NCBI RefSeq assembly: GCF_000023465.1
Contig: NC_014041.1
Coordinates: forward strand, 248,001-312,000
From: Zunongwangia profunda SM-A87
GTDB taxonomy: Bacteria > Bacteroidota > Bacteroidia > Flavobacteriales > Flavobacteriaceae
Reading direction: 5' to 3'
Length of the DNA stretch: 64,000 nt
Made by a program: the position numbers and the translations under genes. This document shows positions 10,001 to 16,726 of this stretch, piece by piece (within the stretch, counting starts at the first letter, position 1; each line of letters opens with the position of its first letter). Under the pieces are notes generated by a model, which was given only the letters and a program-made list of their open reading frames with translations, was not told where the DNA came from and did no database searches.

Positions 10001-10527
10001 TCCTGAGTTTTAAATCCCATAAAAGAAACTTCCAATATAGTTGGATAACTAGAAATACTGATGCTGAAATTACCATCAAAATCTGTCGTAACGCCATTAG
10101 AAGTCCCTTTTTCGATAATCGTTGCTCCCGGCAATGGAAGCTTTTCGTCATCTAAAACCTTACCCCATATTTTTTGCTGAGGTATCGCTTTTAGTACACT
10201 GATTGTTTTATTGATTTGCTGGAATTTTAATCCAGTTCGCGAACTAATCAATCCCAGGATAGTGGAAAGCCGTTGTTTTTTCCCCATGAAATTGAATTTT
10301 TCCTTTGATTTTGTTACAGTTTCATCAAAAACAAAGGTGAATTCGGTTTTAGATTCGATTTCAGAAAAAACATCAGCTAAATTGGCATTCCTAACTGATA
10401 GCTTAATTAAGATTTCGTTGAAATTTTTATTGTTTGTAGAAGCAATAGCGCTTCCCGTAAGTAGCAGAAAACTTAATAATAGATAATAAGCGCAAAGTTT
10501 TCTGAAAAATTGTAGTTTCGTATTCAT
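7084..10527 (-). CDS. SusC/RagA TonB-linked outer-membrane protein with STN signalling domain
   Basis: A 1147-residue TonB-dependent transporter. Domains in order: signal peptide (1-29), STN secretin/TonB short N-terminal domain (about 40-115), CarboxypepD_reg-like beta-sandwich (about 118-195, LPGATIIEKGTSNGVTTDFDG region), plug domain (about 205-350, starting NEVVVTALG and including GNGISNLNFDDIESVSVLKG as a split motif), and a 22-strand barrel ending in an aromatic-poor KLSL. The STN domain is the part that contacts FecR-type anti-sigma factors, and fecR and an ECF sigma gene lie immediately upstream. The receptor therefore probably induces its own operon on substrate binding. Confidence 0.93.
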   Translation of the reverse strand: MNTKLQFFRKLCAYYLLLSFLLLTGSAIASTNNKNFNEILIKLSVRNANLADVFSEIESKTEFTFVFDETVTKSKEKFNFMGKKQRLSTILGLISSRTGLKFQQINKTISVLKAIPQQKIWGKVLDDEKLPLPGATIIEKGTSNGVTTDFDGNFSISISSYPTILEVSFMGFKTQEITATSTDEPLEIILQENANALNEVVVTALGIKREEKQLGFSQATVDGESLSQTAPTNWSSGLKGKVAGMNISSSGSGPINSQQITLRGNSSFDLNGNYALIVVDGVPINTEMTTSGSGSAYMGEDSPIDYGNGISNLNFDDIESVSVLKGPGAAALYGSRAANGVLMITTKSGKKSKGLGITINSITSFDRIQRWPDYQYRYGQGNNYTNADGELYYSYGSSEDGGSTGGTSSAWGPEFNDQEFFQYDPSVQGQSLERQEWRPYKDNRKDFWQTGVTTQNNIAIQGGGKDGSMRASLAHTKNEWIMPNTGYERVTASLNSKYNISEKISLGAVVNYNNQWSDNLPSTGYNNGSIAYFMIFQNPNVDLDWYRPIWQEGQENIQQIQPFSSYIDNPYLIAYKSLNTLNSHQIVGNLNANIKLAPHFNLMLRTAINTYNQEREQKRPYSINRYAEGYYQTQDVFKQEINNDFLLSYENKFKDFSLSASIGGNNRIEKRRLNNASVTGLVVPDVYKLSNGKNAPSLYTSDQNKEVNSLYGLMTWSYKDQIFLDITGRNDWSSTLPKENWSFFYPSANTSFILSDIFNFSGKGIEYLKYRFSYAQVGNDTSPYQTRKYYSQNNFPSSATVPTTLYNRDFKPEISTSYETGFEARFLNNRISLDATVYQISTENQIIAVPLNWDTGYSSAILNAGKVRNRGIELTLTGKIINNDKLKWSSTLTWSKNEGEVFNLPDNIENQYIIDQGGQASLIAKVGGSPTAIYGYKFVRSPEGQIVYDSKGLPAYPESGDIRYVGDAMPDWRAGLYNQITLGNFDFSFTLDGQYGGIIYSQTHHKLTQQGKLKFTYEGRDNMSIVGDGVVLNADGSYSPNTTEVAVQEWYNRYYRRANVESNSFEASYLKLREINLQYRFPAKWLNNTGIQSLSLSAFGRNVAMLTDFPIYDPETAALNGNRIMPGVEIGQMPSPATYGVNLKLSL

Positions 10528-10611
10528 TACAATTGGCTATAGATTATTTATTTGTAGTCGGTAACTTTTAGACCCACTACTGTGGCAGCAGGAGTGGGTT
10601 TTGTTTTTAGT

Positions 10612-11544
10612 TTATATAGGGTTCTTTCTTATAATTATTTGTTTTTTGTTGGTAGAATCGATTTTAAGATTCTTAATAAGTGCCAGACTTTTAAGAACAT
10701 TAGAGAGTTTTTCGTCGTTAAATTTCCCAGTGATTTTCAATTGTTTTAAACTGTCGTCAGCAAATTGAATATTCACATCATACCAGTTTTCAATAATTTT
10801 AGCGGTATGTTCTAAACTGATATTTTTTAGGATAATCATCTTCCTTGTCCAGGCATTAAAATCCCTGCTGTCTCCTTTACTTATTTTAGGTTTTCGATTT
10901 TCTTTAAAAGATGCCTGCTGATCTTTGGTAAGAATTACTTTGTACTCTGGGTTTTTTAAAGGTATGACCTCTACTTTTCCGGTGTTTACACTTACCATGG
11001 GCACTTGATCTTTATAGCTTTTTATGTTAAAAGACGTTCCTAAAACCCGGGTTTCTAAATCTTTGCTCTTTATGGTAAAAGGATGTGCTGTATCCCTGGC
11101 GACTTTAAAGAAAGCTTCTCCCTGCAGCTTGACAGTGCGCTCTTCAGTGAAATTATTTTCATAGGTGATGCTACTATTGCCGTTTAGAAAAATTACAGAG
11201 CCATCGTCCATTTTTATCTCCTTCTTTTCTCCTTTTTCAGCAATAATGGTGGTGTAATTATTGCTAAACATGCCTGTGAAAAATCCTAGCATCAATAGGG
11301 TAGTAAATCCAGCAGCAGCCATTGCCAGATATTTCTTTAGTGGAGTTCTTTTTCGTTTTATAGTTAGGTTTTGCTGAATATTATAAAATAACTTTTCTCT
11401 TTTTTCAGAAGAAATCGGCACCAATACATTTTTATTAGCTTCCTGCATTTTCGAAAAGAAAATATCCATAGCCAAACGTTCCTGGCTATTCACCTTTTTG
11501 TGTGTGTATTTTTCTGCTAACTTTTTAAATTCTTCTACTTTCAA
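10612..11544 (-). CDS. FecR-family anti-sigma factor
   Basis: A 310-residue inner-membrane signal transducer between the STN receptor and the ECF sigma factor. The N-terminal cytoplasmic anti-sigma segment (1-85) is followed by one membrane helix (about 88-108), the periplasmic FecR domain (KGEKKEIKMDDGSVIFLNG region) and a C-terminal DUF4974-type secretin-like domain. The start codon is TTG at 11544: an in-frame TAA lies two codons upstream, and the first ATG comes only at residue 26. It lies 84 nt before the SusC gene and 166 nt after the sigma gene. Confidence 0.9.
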   Translation of the reverse strand: MKVEEFKKLAEKYTHKKVNSQERLAMDIFFSKMQEANKNVLVPISSEKREKLFYNIQQNLTIKRKRTPLKKYLAMAAAGFTTLLMLGFFTGMFSNNYTTIIAEKGEKKEIKMDDGSVIFLNGNSSITYENNFTEERTVKLQGEAFFKVARDTAHPFTIKSKDLETRVLGTSFNIKSYKDQVPMVSVNTGKVEVIPLKNPEYKVILTKDQQASFKENRKPKISKGDSRDFNAWTRKMIILKNISLEHTAKIIENWYDVNIQFADDSLKQLKITGKFNDEKLSNVLKSLALIKNLKIDSTNKKQIIIRKNPI

Positions 11545-11710
11545 GACTTAATTTTTATGTGATAGACTGGGTTATCATTTTTATTTATGTAATGTTTAAG
11601 GGTGAAAACGATCGTTTAGAATGCGTTTCTAAAAGGGAGTCACAAAAAATAAGGAGCACACGTAAGGAAAAAAGTAGTCTTAAACTTTTGTTAACGATAA
11701 AGGTGTTAGG

Positions 11711-12295
11711 TTAACCTTTAATAAACATTGTAGTAATAAGGAGGGAAATTTGGTAAGGATCGATATTGTTTTTTAGAAACTTCAGGGCATTGCTAATATG
11801 CGTTTCCACCGTTCTTGTAGAGAGATTTAATTTTGAAGCAATTTCAGTATTAGAAAGTTGTTCGTATCTACTTAATTTGAAAACTTCCCGACATTTGGGA
11901 GGTAGTTTTTCAATAAGTGTCTTTATTTGCTGTTCAAATTCTTCAAATTCGATGTTTTTAGAAGCCGTGGTTGGATATGGAATTTGTAGTAAGATACTTT
12001 CATGAAGTTCTGTGAATTTTAGATCCCGGATATGATTGGCAATACGATATTTTACCGCCCTAAAAAGGTAGCCTTCTAAATGAACAATTTCTGTGTCTGC
12101 TAATTTTTCCCAAAGACTTATAAAAACTTCCTGTACGATATCTTCACAAATAAGCTCATCCTGATAAATTTTATAGGCATAAGAGTAAAGACGTTTCCAG
12201 TATTTGTCGAAAATAGCCTGGAAAGCATCCGGGTCTTTATCCTTAAATAAGCGATAAAGTGTAGCATCGGTTAGTTTAGAAATTTCCTTTTCCAT
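11711..12295 (-). CDS. ECF RNA polymerase sigma factor (Bacteroidetes type)
   Basis: A 194-residue sigma-70 family ECF factor. Region 2 contains YAYKIYQDELICEDIVQE with the DIVQEVF signature, and region 4 contains the helix-turn-helix SNTEIASKLNLSTRTVETHI. It is the first gene of the sigma-fecR-susCD-phosphoesterase block. It should direct polymerase to the susC promoter after RseP-type or FecR-dependent release. The target promoter was not identifiable by eye. The RNA polymerase-sigma/FecR/STN-receptor trio is a standard arrangement of this phylum. Confidence 0.92.
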   Translation of the reverse strand: MEKEISKLTDATLYRLFKDKDPDAFQAIFDKYWKRLYSYAYKIYQDELICEDIVQEVFISLWEKLADTEIVHLEGYLFRAVKYRIANHIRDLKFTELHESILLQIPYPTTASKNIEFEEFEQQIKTLIEKLPPKCREVFKLSRYEQLSNTEIASKLNLSTRTVETHISNALKFLKNNIDPYQISLLITTMFIKG

Positions 12296-12599
12296 TGGTT
12301 TGTAGGGTATAACAAATGAAAAACATTTCTGACTTTTAAGGGATCGTATCTGGTTTAAGATTAGGTTAATTATTACGAGTTAAAAGTTTGAAAGTTTAAA
12401 GTGAAAAGTTTACAAGGGTTCGTATTTGGGGAATTACGTTATGCTTTTCTATTTCTTCGGCATACAAAATAGTATCACTTATTTTAGATGCTTGTCTATT
12501 CTCTAATTTCCAACACTTAAGGGTGTTATTTTCTGCCAGCTTTCAGCTTTTGTATTTAAAAATAGACTAATTTTGCGCGATTTTTATAAAATATAGGCA
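12296..12599. other. 304-nt intergenic region between divergent sigma and oxygenase genes
   Basis: Non-coding, AT-rich. It holds short imperfect iterations of AAAGTTT/AAAGTTTGAA near 12385-12412, which look like slippage, and the -7 box for the oxygenase gene at 12568-12575. The promoter of the sigma gene must lie at the left side, but I saw no full-consensus element. No conserved RNA was recognised. Confidence 0.5.
12549..12575 (+). promoter_or_regulatory. Putative promoter of the 2OG-Fe(II) oxygenase gene
   Basis: TAATTTTG (12568-12575) fits the -7 consensus, and a TTTG lies at 12549-12552 with a rather short 15-nt spacer. Transcription from near 12583 leaves a leader of about 17 nt, consistent with the TTG start at 12600. 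Confidence 0.45.
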
Positions 12600-13238
12600 T
12601 TGAAAGAAGAACTTTTTGAGCAGCTGGATTTTACTGTAAATCAGCAGTACGAGCAAATTATAGACGATTTGTTGGAGAAGCAATATAGTATTGTCGACGA
12701 TTTTTTTGATCCTCTAGAAATTCTGAAACTTAGAAGTTCGTTACTGCATAAATACGAAGAAGACAAGTTTAAAAAGTCGGCTATTGGTAACCGCACTAAC
12801 GAACTTATCGAAAAAGCGATTCGCGGTGATTTTATTTTATGGATGAACGAAGCTGAAGCCGGAGAAACCGAAAAAATTTTCTTCCACAAAATCAACAATC
12901 TTATCGAATATCTAAACAGAACCTGTTTTATGGGTATTCTGCATAAAGAATTTCACTATGCCGTATATCCAAAGGGTACATTTTACAAGCGGCATTTAGA
13001 TACTTTTCAAAATGATTCTCGTCGTAAACTTTCTATTGTAAGTTATTTAAACGATGAAAACTGGTTGAAAACAAATGGAGGAGAACTGGTGATTTATAAG
13101 GAAGATGGAAGCGAGGAGGTGATTTATCCATTACCTGGAAGGGTTGTGATTTTCGAAAGTCAGATTTTAGAGCACGAGGTAAAAGAAGTAAAAAATTCTG
13201 AGCGTTTAAGTATTACCGGTTGGTTGAAAACCCGGTAA
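12600..13238 (+). CDS. 2OG-Fe(II) oxygenase (prolyl 4-hydroxylase-like)
   Basis: A 212-residue protein of the double-stranded beta-helix dioxygenase superfamily, using Fe(II) and 2-oxoglutarate. The iron triad is His132 and Asp134 (RHLDTF) and His192 (LEHEV); Arg202 (SERLSITGW) is placed to bind 2-oxoglutarate. This matches the prolyl-4-hydroxylase/SM-20-like group of bacterial proteins. TTG at 12600 is used as the start because the first in-frame ATG lies only at residue 82, inside the conserved part. It stands alone, with a -7 box 25 nt upstream. The protein substrate is unknown. Confidence 0.82.
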   Translation: MKEELFEQLDFTVNQQYEQIIDDLLEKQYSIVDDFFDPLEILKLRSSLLHKYEEDKFKKSAIGNRTNELIEKAIRGDFILWMNEAEAGETEKIFFHKINNLIEYLNRTCFMGILHKEFHYAVYPKGTFYKRHLDTFQNDSRRKLSIVSYLNDENWLKTNGGELVIYKEDGSEEVIYPLPGRVVIFESQILEHEVKEVKNSERLSITGWLKTR

Positions 13239-13420
13239 GTTTAATCCCCTGAGACTTACCTCGAAATCAGAAAAAAGTTTTTTGGATTCATACCTGGAGG
13301 GTTTGCCCTAAGATTCTTGATTAGCAATTTTGTTAGTGGTGGCTTTTGCTACCCTCTTTTGCCAGGAACGAGCAAAAGGATTTCTAATGCATATCACTAA
13401 CGCAAAAAGAATTAGGAGGG
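13239..13420. other. Convergent intergenic region after the oxygenase gene
   Basis: A 182-nt gap between the oxygenase stop and the 42-aa membrane gene's stop. It contains the nested inverted repeat at 13328-13407 and nothing else recognised. Confidence 0.4.
13328..13407. other. Nested inverted repeat (possible structured RNA or degenerate element)
   Basis: Two nested stems: GTTAGTG (13332-13338) pairs with CACTAAC (13395-13401), and CTTTTGCT (13343-13350) pairs with AGCAAAAG (13371-13378). TTTTG and GCAAAA extend the outer stem past a bulge. It lies in a 182-nt gap between two convergent genes, so it could act as a terminator region, but no long T-run follows. Confidence 0.35.
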
Positions 13421-13549
13421 CTATTTTCTAAACTTTTTATACAAAACCAGGATAACTAGGATGATGGCTAGAATCATCCAAAAGCCATAGCCACTAAGAA
13501 AACTTAAAATTTCAAAAGTTTCTTCATTTTCAGGTAAGGTACTTTGCAT
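13421..13549 (-). CDS. Tiny single-span membrane protein (42 aa)
   Basis: Not recognised. The frame encodes 42 residues: an acidic, polar N-terminus (MQSTLPENEETFEI), one hydrophobic helix (about residues 17-37) and a basic tail ending KKFRK. This predicts N-out/C-in topology. The start ATG shares one base with the stop codon of the upstream 58-aa membrane protein gene (TAATG), which strongly suggests translational coupling and supports both as real genes. A two-subunit membrane complex is possible but is only inference. Confidence 0.6.
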   Translation of the reverse strand: MQSTLPENEETFEILSFLSGYGFWMILAIILVILVLYKKFRK

Positions 13550-13725
13550 TACTGTCTTTCTTTTTTACGGCGGTAATAATCAAATATCACTAATGCGGTT
13601 ATGACAACAAAAATGAGCAGAAACCAAAAGTTGTCACTTAAAAAGTCGGAGAGCTCAAAACCATATTGCTGGGATTGAGTCGCAGGTTGATCTTTTGGTA
13701 GTTCAGGTTGTTGAAAAAAAGGCAT
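13549..13725 (-). CDS. Small single-span membrane protein (58 aa)
   Basis: Not recognised. Taken from the ATG at 13725 (MPFFQQPELPKDQPATQ), it has 58 residues: a proline- and glutamine-rich N-terminus, one membrane helix (about residues 33-52, FWFLLIFVVITALVIF) and a basic C-terminus (YYRRKKERQ). A TTG at 13752 would add nine residues, but the ATG is preferred. It overlaps the downstream 42-aa gene by one base (TAATG). The layout of acidic or polar head, single helix and basic tail is shared with the other three tiny genes in this cluster. Confidence 0.6.
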   Translation of the reverse strand: MPFFQQPELPKDQPATQSQQYGFELSDFLSDNFWFLLIFVVITALVIFDYYRRKKERQ

Positions 13726-13880
13726 GCTTTTTAATTTATCTAAAATTAGCAAATGCTGCGATTAATAAAGCCAAAGAAATTGTAAAGTTAGGTGTTAGTC
13801 TGTAGAAGTTTTATTTCTATGGGATTATTGCGCTTGATGAGCTAATTTATTTAGAGTTTTGACTTTTATTTTTTTAAATA

Positions 13881-14330
13881 TTATAGGTGCTTCTTAAAAC
13901 AAATACTATCTTCTATACCATTATATTGACCATAGTTAGGAACTACTTTGTAATTACTTTTTTCGTATAATCTAATAGCTTCGAGCATTTTGTTGCCTGT
14001 TTCTAATATGCACTTGCTATAATTCATTTCTTTTGCCCACTTTTCAAGGTTTTTTAAAATGTGAACCGCTATTCCTTTACCGCGCATTTCAATAGGAACA
14101 AACATCCTTTTGATCTCCATGGTATCACTATCATAAGCTTTCATAGCTCCACATCCAACAGGTTTATCGTCAATAGTTGCGATGATTACATGTTTAATCT
14201 GGTCTATTTTATTATACTGGGCAAAGAATTCGTTTGTTTCCCCATTTCTTTTAGACAGCTCCCCATCTAATTCTGAAACTAAATGTTGAAAATCTGTTTC
14301 GCTAGAACTAGTTCGTTTTATTTCAATCAT
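13881..14330 (-). CDS. GNAT-family N-acetyltransferase
   Basis: A 149-residue acetyl-CoA-dependent acetyltransferase. The acetyl-CoA loop MRGKGIAVHIL (R-x-x-G-x-A type) follows the strand MEIKRMFV, and the C-terminal beta-strand region is CILETGNKMLEAIRLYEKSNY in split form. The ATG at 14330 (MIEIKRTSS) is chosen. A start at 14363 would overlap the upstream tiny membrane gene, and the ATG here lies one nucleotide after that gene's stop. It is part of a tightly packed minus-strand operon. The substrate is unknown. Confidence 0.85.
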   Translation of the reverse strand: MIEIKRTSSSETDFQHLVSELDGELSKRNGETNEFFAQYNKIDQIKHVIIATIDDKPVGCGAMKAYDSDTMEIKRMFVPIEMRGKGIAVHILKNLEKWAKEMNYSKCILETGNKMLEAIRLYEKSNYKVVPNYGQYNGIEDSICFKKHL

Positions 14331-14331
14331 T

Positions 14332-14439
14332 TTATTTTTTTCTCTTGAATTCGCGATAGGCAATGAGAACTACGAAGCAGAGAATGAGGAAAGGCAGAAG
14401 TACTATTAAAAAGTCATTGAACTGGACTCCCAGATCCAT
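14332..14439 (-). CDS. Micro membrane protein (35 aa)
   Basis: Not recognised. The ATG at 14439 opens a 35-codon frame: a short polar head (MDLGVQFND), a hydrophobic helix (about residues 10-28) and a basic tail (YREFKRKK). It starts 4 nt after the stop of the 54-aa membrane gene and ends one nucleotide before the acetyltransferase ATG. This dense spacing argues that it is translated. Topology is predicted N-out/C-in. Confidence 0.55.
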   Translation of the reverse strand: MDLGVQFNDFLIVLLPFLILCFVVLIAYREFKRKK

Positions 14440-14443
14440 TTCA

Positions 14444-14608
14444 TCAGCGTGCGTCACGGTGTAGTTTTTTCTTTTTAAAAATTCGGTAAACTAAAAAGGC
14501 AACGATAACAAAAAATGCAAATGGCATCATCATCGCAGCGATTTCTCCTGTAAATGCTCCCAGCATTTCTGCCTTATCACCCAAAGTGTCTAATGGTAAA
14601 ACTTTCAT
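14444..14608 (-). CDS. Small single-span membrane protein (54 aa)
   Basis: Not recognised. 54 residues: N-terminal MKVLPLDTLGDKAEML, then a methionine-rich hydrophobic helix (about residues 23-43, with MMMPFAFFVIVAFLVY) and a basic tail (KKKKLHRDAR). The ATG at 14608 is only 3 nt past the stop of the crotonase gene, so it is co-transcribed. It is the first of a pair with the 35-aa gene that follows. Confidence 0.6.
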   Translation of the reverse strand: MKVLPLDTLGDKAEMLGAFTGEIAAMMMPFAFFVIVAFLVYRIFKKKKLHRDAR

Positions 14609-14611
14609 ATA

Positions 14612-15379
14612 TTATTTTTTAAATTTAGCAAGTGCATTCCGGGTAAAGTCTGATAATACCAGTTCTCCGCTAATGGCAGCATTTTCCATGAGGATAGTCG
14701 ACCAGTTTTCGGTGCCTTGCCATAACACACGTTTCATTTCGAGTAGGGCTTCAGGATTGTAAGATGCTAATTTTTCAGCAAAAATTCCAATTTCTTTATC
14801 TAAATCTTTAGTACTTTCAAAAACCCGGGCAAAAATTCCTTTGTCTTTTGCCCAATATGCGGTTTTCCATTCGTGTGCGGCTAATGTAAGCTCGCCAAGG
14901 GCAGCAATCCCAATTTTACGTTCTATGGCTGGTGCGATCACAAAAGGCCCGATTCCAATACTTAGTTCTGAGAGTTTGATAGCAGCAGCTTCCGTAGCCA
15001 TGGCATAATCGCAAGCAGCGATTAATCCAACGCCTCCTCCAACGGTTTTTCCCTGAATACGACCAATAATTAACTTCTTACAGGTTCGCATGGCGTTTAA
15101 AACTTTAGCAAAGCCAGAGAAAAAGACTTTACCCTGTTGCATGTTTTCAACAGCCATTAATTCGTCAAAAGAAGCACCGGCACAAAATGCTTTTTCTCCT
15201 TCAGATTTCAGGAGGATTACTTTTACTTCTGGCTGATCGGAATATTCGCAAATAGCTTTTTCCAGTCGGTCTAAAAGTACACCGGGAAAACTATTACTGG
15301 CAGGATGCCCAAATTCAATAATCCCAATGTTATTTTCTATTGAGGTATATAAGCTTCCGTTCTCGCGTGTGGTGGTCAT
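14612..15379 (-). CDS. Enoyl-CoA hydratase/isomerase (crotonase) family protein
   Basis: A 255-residue crotonase-fold protein acting on an acyl-CoA. Oxyanion-hole motifs are visible: CAGASFDEL near residue 66 and KTVGGGVGLIAACDYAMA near residue 108. In true hydratases a Glu follows the second GGG motif (GGGCE); here the position is Gly (GGGVG). The second Glu is plausibly in KLSELSIGIGP. This single-Glu pattern is more like an isomerase or another crotonase subfamily than a standard beta-oxidation hydratase. It heads a minus-strand operon with tiny membrane proteins and an acetyltransferase, and no fatty-acid degradation genes are adjacent. Confidence 0.83.
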   Translation of the reverse strand: MTTTRENGSLYTSIENNIGIIEFGHPASNSFPGVLLDRLEKAICEYSDQPEVKVILLKSEGEKAFCAGASFDELMAVENMQQGKVFFSGFAKVLNAMRTCKKLIIGRIQGKTVGGGVGLIAACDYAMATEAAAIKLSELSIGIGPFVIAPAIERKIGIAALGELTLAAHEWKTAYWAKDKGIFARVFESTKDLDKEIGIFAEKLASYNPEALLEMKRVLWQGTENWSTILMENAAISGELVLSDFTRNALAKFKK

Positions 15380-15502
15380 AATTCAAGTTTTATCAAATGT
15401 AAATAATCTTAAGAAAATGATAAGCGAAGACTTCGTTAATAAAAGAGTGCCTATATTGCTAATCAAGGTAATCAATTTTGTACCTTTCAGCGTTTTCAGA
15501 AT

Positions 15503-16726
15503 ATGGCAATAGATAAAAGTTTAGCTCTTAGAAAAGACATCGAAGATGTAAATGAAATTCCCGGAATTCATAAGTTACTTAATGTAATTAGCTGTTCCTC
15601 TAATATGCGGTTTGTTGCGATAGCAAGAGTTACCGAAGAGCGTTGGATTACTGCGGTTTCTAAGGATGATATTGAGTTTGGTTTAAGACCTGGAGATGAG
15701 TTAGCAGTAGAATCTACAATTTGTAACGAAATTAGGCAACATCACATTCCTGTGGTTATAGAGGATGTAGATCATAACACTATATTTTGTAATCATCATA
15801 CTCCAAAACAGTATGGTTTTAAAAGTTATATTTCTTATCCTATTTTTCTGAAAGATGGTTCTTTCTTTGGGACCTTATGCGCGATCGATCCAAAACCTGC
15901 TAAAATAAATAACGACGGGGTTAGAGATATGTTTAAGTTGTATACAGATTTAATCTCTTATCATTTAGAATCTATTCATAAACTTAGGCAAGCTAATAGA
16001 AAGATTAAGAAACAGGATGAGATAGCTGAACTTAGAGAAACTTTTGTTGCTATTTTAGGTCATGATCTTAGAAATCCCGTTGGCACTACCAGAATTTGTG
16101 CAGATATGCTTCTGAGTTCAAAGATACCCGAGGCTGCCAAAAAGCAGGCAGAGATCATCAAATCTACTTCTTACAGGATGCAGAGTTTAATCGATAATCT
16201 TTTAGATTTTGCCAAGGGAAATATAGGAGAGGGGATTAGTTTGAACCTAAGCGAAGATAACAATAAGCTGGAAAAAGAGTTAGGAGAAGTGATTACGGAG
16301 TGTAAAATTATTAATGAGGATAGATTGATTGAAAGTGAAATAAGTTTACATCAAAAAGTAGATTGTGATACCACCAGAATGGCACAATTACTTTCCAATT
16401 TGTTAAATAATGCCATAAAACACAGCATATCTAAAAAGCCTGTGCTGGTTAAAATATCAAGTAGTTCCTCGCAATTTTCGCTTTCGGTTATTAATCATGG
16501 GGAGACAATTCCTAAAAAGAATCAGCGTGAATTGTTTAAACCTTATTTTAAAAGTAAAGCCAAAAATAATGAAAATGGATTAGGTTTAGGACTTTATATC
16601 GCTTCAGAGATTGCTAAGGCGCATCATGGTAATTTAGGTGTTACATCTGAAGATGGCGTGACCAGCTTCAATTTTAGCATGCCAGTTGAGTCTAGCTTGG
16701 AATCAACAGGAACACTTTTAGGTTAA
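15503..16726 (+). CDS. GAF-domain sensor histidine kinase
   Basis: A 407-residue soluble hybrid-free sensor kinase without membrane helices. A GAF domain covers about residues 20-160 (SYPIFLKDGSFFGTLCAID is its typical last strands, here SYPIFLKDG and GTLCAID). A HisKA dimerisation domain follows, with phosphoacceptor His187 in ILGHDLRNPVG, and then a HATPase domain with N-box LLNNAIKH and G2 box GLGLGLYIA. The usual D-x-G of the G1 box is replaced by VINHGETIP. The input ligand is unknown and no response regulator is adjacent. Its stop codon overlaps the stop of the convergent MATE gene. Confidence 0.88.
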   Translation: MAIDKSLALRKDIEDVNEIPGIHKLLNVISCSSNMRFVAIARVTEERWITAVSKDDIEFGLRPGDELAVESTICNEIRQHHIPVVIEDVDHNTIFCNHHTPKQYGFKSYISYPIFLKDGSFFGTLCAIDPKPAKINNDGVRDMFKLYTDLISYHLESIHKLRQANRKIKKQDEIAELRETFVAILGHDLRNPVGTTRICADMLLSSKIPEAAKKQAEIIKSTSYRMQSLIDNLLDFAKGNIGEGISLNLSEDNNKLEKELGEVITECKIINEDRLIESEISLHQKVDCDTTRMAQLLSNLLNNAIKHSISKKPVLVKISSSSSQFSLSVINHGETIPKKNQRELFKPYFKSKAKNNENGLGLGLYIASEIAKAHHGNLGVTSEDGVTSFNFSMPVESSLESTGTLLG

